The translations under genes and the position numbers were made by a program. The notes beneath the pieces were generated by a model, which searched no databases, was not told the origin of the DNA, and saw only the letters and a program-made list of their open reading frames with translations. DNA of 5,551 nucleotides, taken from positions 1 through 5,551 of the forward strand of contig PBWY01000059.1 of NCBI GenBank assembly GCA_002727395.1. The letters are read 5' to 3'. Source of the stretch: Rhodospirillales bacterium (lineage in GTDB: Bacteria; Pseudomonadota; Alphaproteobacteria; MPNO01; UBA2964). Below, one piece after another: positions 1-5,414 of the stretch (within the stretch, counting starts at the first letter, position 1; each line of letters begins with the position of its first letter).

Positions 1-308
1 CTTTGTAGATAGAGATCCTGACTATCTTCCGGAGAAGGCTTGAGTATTACCTGATACTGGTAATAATGCTGTAATCTGTTTGGATTTTCCCCGTAGCGAC
101 CATCTGTTGGCCTCCTTGACGGCTGCACATAAGCCGCTCGCCAGGCATCTGGACCCAGCGCCCTCAGGGTTGTAGCGGGATGAAAGGTCCCAGCACCAAC
201 CTCCAAATCATAAGGTTGCAAAATTGCACAACCCTGTTTGCTCCAGAATCCGTGAAGTCTCAGGATTAGGTTTTGGAATGCGTCTTCGGGGTTGCCCGTT
301 TGCCCCAT
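1..308 (-). CDS. glyQ: glycyl-tRNA synthetase alpha subunit, 5' part (runs off left edge)
   Basis: This is the N-terminal 102 codons of the catalytic alpha subunit of the heterotetrameric (alpha2beta2) bacterial class II glycyl-tRNA synthetase, which charges tRNA-Gly in the cytoplasm. Reading back from ATG at 308 gives [20 protein letters not shown], then the family hallmarks [29 protein letters not shown] and [20 protein letters not shown], followed by [10 protein letters not shown], all near-identical in pattern to E. coli GlyQ. The C-terminal two thirds and the glyS gene expected after it lie outside the window. No strong Shine-Dalgarno precedes the ATG (GAGACCTGAA only). A promoter candidate sits 35 to 64 bases upstream, so glyQ may be transcribed separately from the cluster before it. 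The gene is broken only by the window edge. Identification is secure. Confidence 0.97.
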   Translation of the reverse strand, partial: MGQTGNPEDAFQNLILRLHGFWSKQGCAILQPYDLEVGAGTFHPATTLRALGPDAWRAAYVQPSRRPTDGRYGENPNRLQHYYQYQVILKPSPEDSQDLYLQ

Positions 309-342
309 TTCAGGTCTCTATCTATGTTGAAAAATCTTTGGA

Positions 343-372
343 AAGATACGCGCGCAAGGGGGAAATGGTCAA
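343..372 (-). promoter_or_regulatory. candidate sigma-70-type promoter for glyQ
   Basis: On the minus strand TTGACC (372-367) is followed after 18 bases by TATCTT (348-343). The -35 box matches five of six consensus positions and the -10 four of six. Transcription would start near 336, giving a leader of roughly 28 bases before the glyQ ATG. It lies in the only sizeable gap (115 bases) of the minus-strand gene series, where a promoter would be expected. The match is by eye, without scoring. Confidence 0.5.
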
Positions 373-397
373 GGAAACCTCGACTTAAAAGTGCACG

Positions 398-418
398 AAT
401 TAATTTGAAAGATTAATT
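398..418. repeat. small AT-rich inverted repeat after the Cys-motif membrane gene
   Basis: AATTAAT (398-404) and ATTAATT (412-418) are perfect 7-base inverted copies separated by 7 bases, starting just beyond the stop codon at 424-426 in the direction of transcription. The stem is all A/T and no T-run follows, so it is at best a weak terminator or processing site between the upstream cluster and glyQ; it could also be chance in AT-rich DNA. Confidence 0.25.
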
Positions 419-423
419 GGAAC

Positions 424-657
424 TTAGTAGGGACAACTATTTCGACCGCAACTTTTAGCAACTGAAATTGGAACAAAGGTAGAGCAAACACTACATTTTT
501 CCATATTTTCTGGGGTTGCGTTAACGGAATTATTTTTTCGTTCTAATGATTCTTTCGTAAAATCCTGTCTCCACTTACGGATAACCTTAAAGCCTTGCCA
601 AACAACAACTATAATAATCAATAGAACAATTAATTTGCTAAAACTGAATCCTAACAA
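424..657 (-). CDS. small one-helix membrane protein with C-terminal four-cysteine motif
   Basis: A 77-residue hypothetical protein. Residues 7-23 form one strongly hydrophobic segment (KLIVLLIIIVVVW), followed by a basic stretch (KVIRKWRQ), which predicts an N-out, C-in anchored helix with the tail in the cytoplasm. The tail ends with CSVC at 55-58, then Cys70 and Cys75 just before the C-terminus (SCGRNSCPY), a pattern suggesting one bound zinc. I recall similar short proteins next to glyQ and S49 genes in Alphaproteobacteria, but no function is known to me. The start is TTG at 657; no ATG exists before codon 52. GAGGG lies six bases upstream of the TTG and overlaps the stop codon of the S49 peptidase gene, so translation is probably coupled. 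The frame is the same as that of the S49 gene, separated by its TGA. Confidence 0.75.
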   Translation of the reverse strand: MLGFSFSKLIVLLIIIVVVWQGFKVIRKWRQDFTKESLERKNNSVNATPENMEKCSVCSTFVPISVAKSCGRNSCPY

Positions 658-666
658 AATTGACCC

Positions 667-1533
667 TCACATTCCAAATCGGTTCCAGGTCTTCCATTCT
701 TGTATTGCTGAAATAATTGATAAAATCTGATGTCGGGATCTATCTTCACGACTAGTGAAAAGTTTCTTTATAGTATTGCTCTTAACCGAGAAGTTACGAA
801 ACTTGACGCGTTCCCCGTGAATATCTTTCATTTTTTTTCTTAAATCAGCTACCCCGTCTACTAGTCCCAATTCAACAGCTTGTTTACCGGTCCAGATGTC
901 GCCCTCGAAAAGTTGATCGATATCCGAGGTTTTTAATTTAGCGCCCCGCCTATCCAATACCATTTCTTTGAAACTATTTTGTATATCAGATTGTATTAAT
1001 TTAAGTTTTTCTATGTCTTCTGGTATCTCAGGCAAAAAAGGATCAAGCATACCTTTTCGTTTTCCGACTGAGTACACACGTCTCTGAACACCAAGGTTTT
1101 CAATGGCTTTTACAAACCCAAAACCGCTAGAAATTACTCCAATAGAACCAATTATTGAATTAGAATCGACAAAAATTTCATCCGCAGAGCAAGCAAGCCA
1201 ATAGCCACCTGAGGCAGCTACATCTTCGGTAAAGGCGATTACAGGTATTTCTTTTTCAATAGATAATTCACGAATCCGTCGTGAAATTTGTGCTGACTGC
1301 ACCGGTGATCCCCCGGGTGAATTAATTATCAACGCAACGGTTTTTGTCCGCGAATTAGAAAAAGCTCGTTCGATTGATTTTTCTAAATTCTCTAATGTTA
1401 AACCAGAACGGGTAGGACCAACCTGGCCAATAACACCAGATAACCTTAATATGGATACAACCGGACTTGGATCCCGAAAAAAACGCAGCGGAATCTTGGA
1501 GAAACACTTACAAAGAAAATCTTTAAATTTCAT
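667..1533 (-). CDS. S49 family peptidase (SppA/SohB-like, compact alphaproteobacterial type)
   Basis: A 288-residue serine peptidase of the S49 (signal peptide peptidase) family, which uses a Ser/Lys dyad to cut membrane-embedded or unfolded peptides. Numbered from ATG at 1533, LIINSPGGSP (about 68-77) is the substrate-binding and oxyanion segment, EDVAASGGYW (about 103-112) carries the nucleophile Ser108, GSIGVI (about 129-134) follows, and GKRK (157-160) before LDPF supplies the likely general base Lys160. The tail WTGKQAVELGLVDGV is the usual S49 ending. There is a single copy of the domain, unlike the double-length E. coli SppA. I see no clear signal peptide or transmembrane helix; the N-terminus is basic and moderately hydrophobic, so the protein may be cytoplasmic or peripheral. 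A TTG at 1548 would add five residues (MELGI), and GAGC lies before it; the ATG has only a weak GGG. The next gene begins ten bases after the stop. Confidence 0.93.
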   Translation of the reverse strand: MKFKDFLCKCFSKIPLRFFRDPSPVVSILRLSGVIGQVGPTRSGLTLENLEKSIERAFSNSRTKTVALIINSPGGSPVQSAQISRRIRELSIEKEIPVIAFTEDVAASGGYWLACSADEIFVDSNSIIGSIGVISSGFGFVKAIENLGVQRRVYSVGKRKGMLDPFLPEIPEDIEKLKLIQSDIQNSFKEMVLDRRGAKLKTSDIDQLFEGDIWTGKQAVELGLVDGVADLRKKMKDIHGERVKFRNFSVKSNTIKKLFTSREDRSRHQILSIISAIQEWKTWNRFGM

Positions 1534-1582
1534 AATACCCAATTCCAAAACATAAGCTCTAAGCTGATTTATGCCAAGAACC

Positions 1583-2323
1583 TCAGAAAATTATCGCTGA
1601 ACCCTCGAGCACATTTTTAGTTTCCTTGGTATAGCTACCATCTTTGTTATGTATAGTTAAACCCGGTAGGATACGGGAAGGGCTTTTCACGCCTTTTCGA
1701 GCCTGAACAAGCACACGTTTTGCTTCTTTACCGTCCCGTGGCCATAGCGGGAATATACTGATAGCTCCCAAATTTGCGGGCAAACACTCTATTAATTCAT
1801 GAAGACGATCAGACCTATGAATTAATGTCAATCGCCCTTTGTGCGACAAACTATCATGGGCATATTTAAGCCAACGTTTTAATCCTGCACTACTTTCTCT
1901 TGTAGCAATTGCCCGTCCTAGATTATGTGAAACATGTTTAGTGCCTTCTGGAAGGAAAGGAGGATTTAACATTACATGGTCAAATGCTGTTATAAAATTC
2001 TTTGGTAAAGGTTTTGCCACATCACCCACCAACGCAGAAATCCATTTATCCAATCCGTTGATTTTAATATTTTCTATCGCTAAAGAGACCGCTTCAGCAT
2101 CTATATCGATACCAATAATATTTATCCCTTTCACTCTATGACGCAGACACAACGAGGCCCCGCCCGCCCCAATACCCAACTCCAGCACTCGATCACCAGT
2201 TTTTACTGAGACAGCCGCCGCCAATAATACAGCATCAATTGTAGTCCTGAATCCATTTTTTGGCTGGCGTATTCTTATTTTACCACCCAAAACGGTATCT
2301 TCCGTAAAACGACAGCTATTCAT
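1583..2323 (-). CDS. class I SAM-dependent methyltransferase, TrmN6/YfiC-like (tRNA adenine-N6 type)
   Basis: A 246-residue methyltransferase with a Rossmann SAM-binding fold. Near the start, QPKNGFRTTIDAVLLAA is typical of the TrmN6/YfiC group. Motif I is VLELGIGAGG at about 46-55, the acidic end of strand 2 is GIDID at about 71-75, and the catalytic NPPF is at about 120-123, the signature of enzymes that methylate an exocyclic amino group. E. coli YfiC modifies A37 of tRNA1(Val); here the tRNA target is inferred and a protein or other RNA substrate (HemK/RsmC-like relatives share NPPF) is possible. ATG at 2323 is chosen because the DUF2007 stop codon ends one base before it (TGATATG), which suggests coupled translation; a TTG at 2332 would add three residues and overlap the upstream gene. 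No strong ribosome site is seen for either. The S49 gene follows after 49 bases. Confidence 0.88.
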   Translation of the reverse strand: MNSCRFTEDTVLGGKIRIRQPKNGFRTTIDAVLLAAAVSVKTGDRVLELGIGAGGASLCLRHRVKGINIIGIDIDAEAVSLAIENIKINGLDKWISALVGDVAKPLPKNFITAFDHVMLNPPFLPEGTKHVSHNLGRAIATRESSAGLKRWLKYAHDSLSHKGRLTLIHRSDRLHELIECLPANLGAISIFPLWPRDGKEAKRVLVQARKGVKSPSRILPGLTIHNKDGSYTKETKNVLEGSAIIF

Positions 2324-2324
2324 A

Positions 2325-2543
2325 TCAGTCAAGTTGATCCGCTTTCCCGGCTTCTTTAATTAATTTCCAAGCATTTAAATATTGGTTACTAGACACCATA
2401 ATATGCCTCTGAATAGCACCTAAACTACCTTCCATAACACTAGTATACTCGTCAAAAACAACTGTATCGATGCCATCGTTTTTTAACAGGACCTGTAACC
2501 AGTTTATTAAGATTACATCATTTGAACGAAGTAACTCCTTCAT
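2325..2543 (-). CDS. DUF2007 family small protein (putative signal-transducing)
   Basis: A 72-residue protein matching the DUF2007 pattern: MKELLRSND at the start, a short helix NWLQVLLKNDGI, a strand TVVFDEYTSVMEGSLGAI, a basic strand RHIMV and a final helix (LNAWKLIKEAG). Members are small alpha/beta proteins, related in fold to the GlnB-like ferredoxin-fold group and sometimes labelled putative signal-transducing proteins; their biochemical role is unproven. It is cytoplasmic, with no membrane segment. The ATG at 2543 is preceded by AGGGA with a six-base spacer, the best ribosome site in the window. It heads the minus-strand cluster, divergent from the polyprenyl synthase gene, and its stop codon nearly touches the methyltransferase start. 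I recall this neighbour pair as common in Alphaproteobacteria. Confidence 0.88.
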   Translation of the reverse strand: MKELLRSNDVILINWLQVLLKNDGIDTVVFDEYTSVMEGSLGAIQRHIMVSSNQYLNAWKLIKEAGKADQLD

Positions 2544-2595
2544 GAAATATCCCTAATCAGAGGTGCGACTAATTGACAGCAGACCTTAAGGCTTC

Positions 2596-2623
2596 TTGAC
2601 CCAATAGCACGTTTATTTATGCT
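2596..2623 (+). promoter_or_regulatory. candidate promoter for the polyprenyl synthase gene
   Basis: TTGACC (2596-2601) and TATGCT (2618-2623) are separated by 16 bases. The expected transcription start is near 2630, which is 38 bases before the ATA at 2668 and 158 bases before the first ATG at 2788. The position fits a protein start well upstream of 2788. No equally good promoter was found on the minus strand of this divergent gap for the DUF2007 cluster; TTGGAA and CATAAA there are too weak and too close together to call. Match judged by eye. Confidence 0.4.
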
Positions 2624-2787
2624 CAACATTCTATATTCCAACATTTAGGTTTTTTTAAATATAAACGATATCAGTAGTCGTCAATCTCAATGAAAAGCGA
2701 GAGGCTCAAAAGCCTGCCTCGCTAGATCTTCTAGTTTCAATAACATCTGATGATATTGATAACGTTAATACAGTCATCCTAGAACAA

Positions 2788-3690
2788 ATGCAGAGTCCAG
2801 TATTACTTATTCCGCAATTAGCGGGACACATAATTGCCGCAGGTGGAAAACGCTTGAGACCTATGCTTACACTTTGCTCCTCACGCCTTTGTGGATATCA
2901 AGAAACCCGTCACATTGGATTAGCAGCCTGTGTCGAGTTCATACATACAGCAACCCTTCTACATGATGATGTCGTAGACGAGAGTGACCTTCGCAGGGGA
3001 GCTGCCACTGCTAACGCTGTGTGGGGAAATAAGGCATCCGTTCTAGTCGGTGATTTTTTGTTTTCTAGAGCATTTGAGTTAATGGTCGCGGACGGATCAC
3101 TAGAGATCCTTAAAATTCTTTCTGCTGCATCATCGGTAATTGCAGAAGGGGAAGTCCACCAATTGATAACTGCAAATGATACAGACACTACAGAACAGGA
3201 CTACTTGGAGGTTGTTCAGGCAAAAACAGCAAAACTTTTTGCCGCAGCTTCAGAGATAGGAGCAGTTGTCTCTAGTCGTCCCGTGGGTGAAAGGAGCGCG
3301 CTTCGATCATATGGACACAATTTAGGGATGGCATTTCAACTTATTGATGACGTTCTAGATTACTCAGCACAGCAAACTACTCTAGGAAAAGCCGTTGGAG
3401 ACGATTTTCGCGACGGAAAGATCACTCTACCCATCATACAATCTTTTCAATCTGGAGATGAAGAAGAACGCGTATTCTGGCGGCGTACTTTGGAAGATAT
3501 GGAACAGAAAAAAGGTGATTTTAAGCGTGCGGTTCAATATCTTGAAAAATCCGGTGCTTTGTTAGCAACAATAGAAAAAGCAAAAGAATATAGTCGCATT
3601 GCGTTAGATGCATTGGATATTTTTTCGGAAAATTCATATAAAAAAGCATTATCAGAAGCAGCTCGATTTTCTGTTGAACGCAGATTTTAA
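2788..3690 (+). CDS. ispB: long-chain polyprenyl diphosphate synthase (octaprenyl/decaprenyl type); true start probably upstream
   Basis: A trans-isoprenyl diphosphate synthase that extends farnesyl diphosphate with isopentenyl diphosphate units to make the ubiquinone side chain. From the first ATG it is 300 residues. GGKRLRP is at 19-25, the first aspartate-rich motif DDVVD at 60-64 (in LLHDDVVDESDLRRG), and the second, DDVLD, at 187-191, all intact. Ala55, five residues before the first motif, and the match to E. coli IspB around it point to a C40-C50 product; the exact length cannot be read from the sequence. The start at 2788 lacks a ribosome site and would remove the family's N-terminal helix. 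The same frame is open back to 2665 and encodes a fitting N-terminus (ASLDLLVSITSDDIDNVNTV), but without any ATG, GTG, TTG or CTG. From ATA at 2668 the product would be 340 residues, a normal family length. Function is secure; the start is not. Confidence 0.93.
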   Translation: MQSPVLLIPQLAGHIIAAGGKRLRPMLTLCSSRLCGYQETRHIGLAACVEFIHTATLLHDDVVDESDLRRGAATANAVWGNKASVLVGDFLFSRAFELMVADGSLEILKILSAASSVIAEGEVHQLITANDTDTTEQDYLEVVQAKTAKLFAAASEIGAVVSSRPVGERSALRSYGHNLGMAFQLIDDVLDYSAQQTTLGKAVGDDFRDGKITLPIIQSFQSGDEEERVFWRRTLEDMEQKKGDFKRAVQYLEKSGALLATIEKAKEYSRIALDALDIFSENSYKKALSEAARFSVERRF

Positions 3691-3703
3691 TAAAAATTAA
3701 AAT
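3684..3703 (+). repeat. 8-bp AT-only inverted repeat spanning the polyprenyl synthase stop
   Basis: ATTTTAAT (3684-3691) and ATTAAAAT (3696-3703) are perfect inverted copies around a four-A loop and include the TAA stop codon. The stem contains no G/C pair and is not followed by a T-run, so intrinsic termination would be weak. It may be a minor 3'-end element or chance. Confidence 0.25.
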
Positions 3704-3722
3704 TTAGTGGTTTAGTGTTCGG

Positions 3723-3751
3723 TTGTTGTCCAGATTCAATTTATATATATG
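3723..3751 (+). promoter_or_regulatory. possible promoter of the tRNA-Pro gene
   Basis: TTGTTG (3723-3728) and TATATG (3746-3751), 17 bases apart, lie in a very AT-rich segment (TTATATATAT) directly before the tRNA. Transcription would begin around 3758, leaving a leader of only a few bases. The alternating TA run allows several -10 registers, so the exact box is uncertain. Confidence 0.35.
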
Positions 3752-3760
3752 TAATTCGGC

Positions 3761-3837
3761 CGGAGTGTAGCTCAGCCTGGTAGAGCACTGTCTTCGGGAG
3801 GCAGGGGCCGGAGGTTCAAATCCTCTCACTCCGACCA
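3761..3837 (+). tRNA. tRNA-Pro (anticodon CGG)
   Basis: A complete 77-base tRNA. The acceptor stem CGGAGTG (3761-3767) pairs with CACTCCG (3827-3833), followed by discriminator A3834 and an encoded CCA (3835-3837). The D arm is GCTC/GAGC around AGCCTGGTA. The anticodon stem CTGTC/GGCAG encloses loop TTCGGGA with anticodon CGG at 3795-3797 and G37 after it, as in proline tRNAs reading CCG. The T arm GGAGG/CCTCT encloses TTCAAAT. It closely resembles E. coli proK, including the C1-G72 pair. It lies 70 bases after the polyprenyl synthase stop on the same strand, and phage-like genes begin beyond its 3' end, so it may serve as an attachment site. Confidence 0.97.
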
Positions 3838-3869
3838 TTAAAACCCTTAGAAAACAGCCATTTTTTATC

Positions 3870-3890
3870 TTTTATAGGAAACCTGTAAAA
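3870..3890. repeat. 9-bp hairpin just beyond the tRNA
   Basis: TTTTATAGG (3870-3878) and CCTGTAAAA (3882-3890) form a nine-pair stem (one T-G wobble) around an AAA loop. On the plus strand it is preceded by a T-rich run (3861-3866) but not followed by one, so it does not have the shape of an intrinsic terminator for the tRNA; on the minus strand it lies downstream of the cell-wall hydrolase gene, again without a following T-run. It may be a processing or recombination-associated structure. Confidence 0.3.
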
Positions 3891-3898
3891 ACATAAAT

Positions 3899-3934
3899 TG
3901 GCACAGAAAGTGAACAAATGGCACAGAATTGCAC
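3899..3934. repeat. phased short direct repeats TGGCACAGAA
   Basis: TGGCACAGAA occurs at 3899-3908 and again at 3919-3928, exactly 20 bases apart, and a related TTGCAC begins at 3929, a further 10 bases on. The spacing places all copies on one face of the DNA helix. The position, 60 to 100 bases beyond the tRNA 3' end, is where arm-type integrase or excisionase sites of a tRNA-integrated element lie. The binding role is inferred only from position and phasing. The rest of 3838-3973 shows no gene. Confidence 0.4.
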
Positions 3935-3973
3935 TCAAGAGTCCCCCTAATTTTTTAAGGTACTTATTTTGTT

Positions 3974-4387
3974 CTATTGGATGTCGTTATAAAATAGGTG
4001 GGAGCCAATCTGGCCGACTGGCGTTTTGTTTTTTGCCCAGTCAGGAGAGACTGAACGGGTGTGGTAGTGGGTTGAACCAACGGAAGCGTCTGGGCAATGA
4101 TCGAGAATAACGAGTAATGCAGCAGAATAGCACTTAGCAAAAACTTCATCATCGAGGGTAACTTGCAACAATTTGTCCCGGTTAGGGTCATTCTCATTCC
4201 AGCAGGAAAATTGCCACGGCTTGACGCAGACACAAACGATGTCATCGCCCCACCAGCCCCCACGGTTCGCTCTATTCTTTACCACCCACCCGACAGCCTG
4301 CTTGCCCAAGTCGGTCTCTCCGCGTGCCTCTCCGTAGATTGTACGGGCAAGGTAATCTATCTGCTCAGACAGCGGGTGATCATGCAC
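3974..4387 (-). CDS. cell-wall hydrolase, SleB-like (Hydrolase_2 family), phage-type
   Basis: A 137-residue protein that is essentially one Hydrolase_2 (PF07486-type) domain, the fold of spore cortex-lytic SleB and of cell-wall hydrolases in phages and gene transfer agents. It is expected to cut peptidoglycan glycan strands as a lytic transglycosylase. Hallmarks are ARTIYGEARGE at 14-24, with Glu20 the probable catalytic acid, VGWVVKNRA at 32-40, QFSCWNEND at 59-67, and the closing HYH (107-109), SPDWA and IGSHLFY. The length is usual for the bare domain. There is no signal peptide or membrane helix, so export would need a holin or lysis by other means; none is visible. The start is GTG at 4387, with GGAAG seven bases upstream, overlapping the end of the metallophosphoesterase gene by eight bases. 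In phage context a lysis or entry role is likely. Confidence 0.88.
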   Translation of the reverse strand: MHDHPLSEQIDYLARTIYGEARGETDLGKQAVGWVVKNRANRGGWWGDDIVCVCVKPWQFSCWNENDPNRDKLLQVTLDDEVFAKCYSAALLVILDHCPDASVGSTHYHTRSVSPDWAKNKTPVGQIGSHLFYNDIQ

Positions 4388-5414
4388 GGTTTTGCTTCCA
4401 CGTCAGAAATTCGCAGCCTTCTTCGATGTCAGCGAAGGGCTTGACCCGAACATTTGGGGCTGCCTCGCTGTCGATCACAAACATTATTGAAGCTCCGTAG
4501 TTTTCATCAGAGAATTGATGCCTCAAGGCAAAATCGTCCAGTCCCTTATAGCCTCTAGCACGAGCAAGGTTAATGACCCGCCCGTTCTGCTCCTCCTGAC
4601 TGATCGCCCATGTGTGGTGGTGCCCTGCCACATAGATATCGGCTTCTTCGCCCCACAGGCTGGCTCGTTTTTGGCCCTGCAATTTATTATAAATGCTGGT
4701 GCCCTTGTGGTTATGGCTCGCGTCCACTCGTACTTCTACATCGTTTGGAAAAACCAACTTGAACTTTGCCGCCCACTCCGTCATTGGAATCTGAGCGGCG
4801 TTAATTGTTTCAAGATAGGTTGCAAATTCAGAGTTCATAGTGTCGTGGTTCCCGTGCAGCCAAACTACCCAAGGGATAACTTTTAGAAACCATTGTGCCA
4901 ATCGTCGCTCTGTATGCCGCGATATGTCTTCCTCAGAATAAAGACTGATGAGCCGCCCACTCCAGTTGTTCGTAACATCCCCGATTTGTACCGCGCCTAC
5001 ATTTTTTGTTTTTTGCAGCAGAGAGATGTCGCGCCGAAGTAGGTCAATTCTGCAATGGACGCCAAGGTGTGGATCTCCGATTACAACAAGCCCATAAAAT
5101 CTTGTTGGAATTTTGATTTTAAACCAGTGCTTTGCTTTTTCGTGTTCAGCTTTTTTGTTAAATCTTTTAGAGAGATGGTCTAGTATTACGTCAATATCGA
5201 CGTCGGGGTCTGGGAAGGTTGGCAAGCTGACTTCCTGTTCAACCGTCTCTTTTGTTACGGGGTCTTCTAGGATGTCGCGTGCCCTTTGATAACGCGACTC
5301 AAACGTCGAGCGTTTTAAGTCCGAATGTCTGGATGCTTCTGAAACACTCCCATATTTTTCGACTAAATCCAGAACGTCTTGTAGTTCTTCATGGGTCAGA
5401 CTTTTCCCTGCCAT
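4380..5414 (-). CDS. phage-type metallophosphoesterase with N-terminal helix-turn-helix
   Basis: A 344-residue calcineurin-like phosphoesterase fused to a DNA-binding-type head. Numbered from ATG at 5414, residues about 5-46 (THEELQDVLDLVEKYGSVSE and on to SRYQRARDI) look like a helix-turn-helix of the kind in phage small terminases and transposases. After a charged linker come the two-metal motifs: DPH (114-116, in VVIGDPHLG), GDV with Asp146, GNHD (188-191), SHNHKG with His234 and His236, and GHHHT (264-268). All expected metal ligands are present, so it should be an active phosphodiesterase or phosphatase; the substrate, perhaps nucleic acid, is unknown. Similar proteins occur in phages. 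ATG at 5414 is preferred because it overlaps the stop of the preceding ORF (TAATG). ATG at 5447 would add 11 residues, has no ribosome site and overlaps that ORF by 34 bases. Confidence 0.85.
   Translation of the reverse strand: MAGKSLTHEELQDVLDLVEKYGSVSEASRHSDLKRSTFESRYQRARDILEDPVTKETVEQEVSLPTFPDPDVDIDVILDHLSKRFNKKAEHEKAKHWFKIKIPTRFYGLVVIGDPHLGVHCRIDLLRRDISLLQKTKNVGAVQIGDVTNNWSGRLISLYSEEDISRHTERRLAQWFLKVIPWVVWLHGNHDTMNSEFATYLETINAAQIPMTEWAAKFKLVFPNDVEVRVDASHNHKGTSIYNKLQGQKRASLWGEEADIYVAGHHHTWAISQEEQNGRVINLARARGYKGLDDFALRHQFSDENYGASIMFVIDSEAAPNVRVKPFADIEEGCEFLTWKQNRA

Noticed and set aside
1839..2141. 100-codon open frame on the plus strand
   Set aside because: Lies fully opposite the methyltransferase, whose motif I and NPPF are intact; composition is that of an antisense shadow.
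2619..2648. Nine-codon ATG-to-TAG leader ORF before the polyprenyl synthase
   Set aside because: No ribosome site, overlaps the candidate -10 box, and has no regulatory amino-acid run.
2690..2725. ATG at 2690 as the start of the polyprenyl synthase through a frameshift
   Set aside because: This frame stops after 11 codons, and the in-frame reading over the same bases already gives a sensible continuous N-terminus, so no frameshift needs to be assumed.
2910..3188. 92-codon open frame on the minus strand
   Set aside because: Antisense to the polyprenyl synthase through its first aspartate-rich motif; low-complexity Ser/Ala/Thr reading.
3838..3900. Intrinsic terminator for the tRNA
   Set aside because: The T-run (3861-3866) is not preceded by a stem, and the stem (3870-3890) is not followed by a T-run.
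3964..4263. 99-codon open frame on the minus strand
   Set aside because: Same strand but another frame inside the cell-wall hydrolase, whose conserved motifs use the chosen frame.
3898..4444. Two plus-strand open frames (3898-4110 and 4163-4444)
   Set aside because: Opposite the hydrolase gene, no ribosome site or recognisable protein features.
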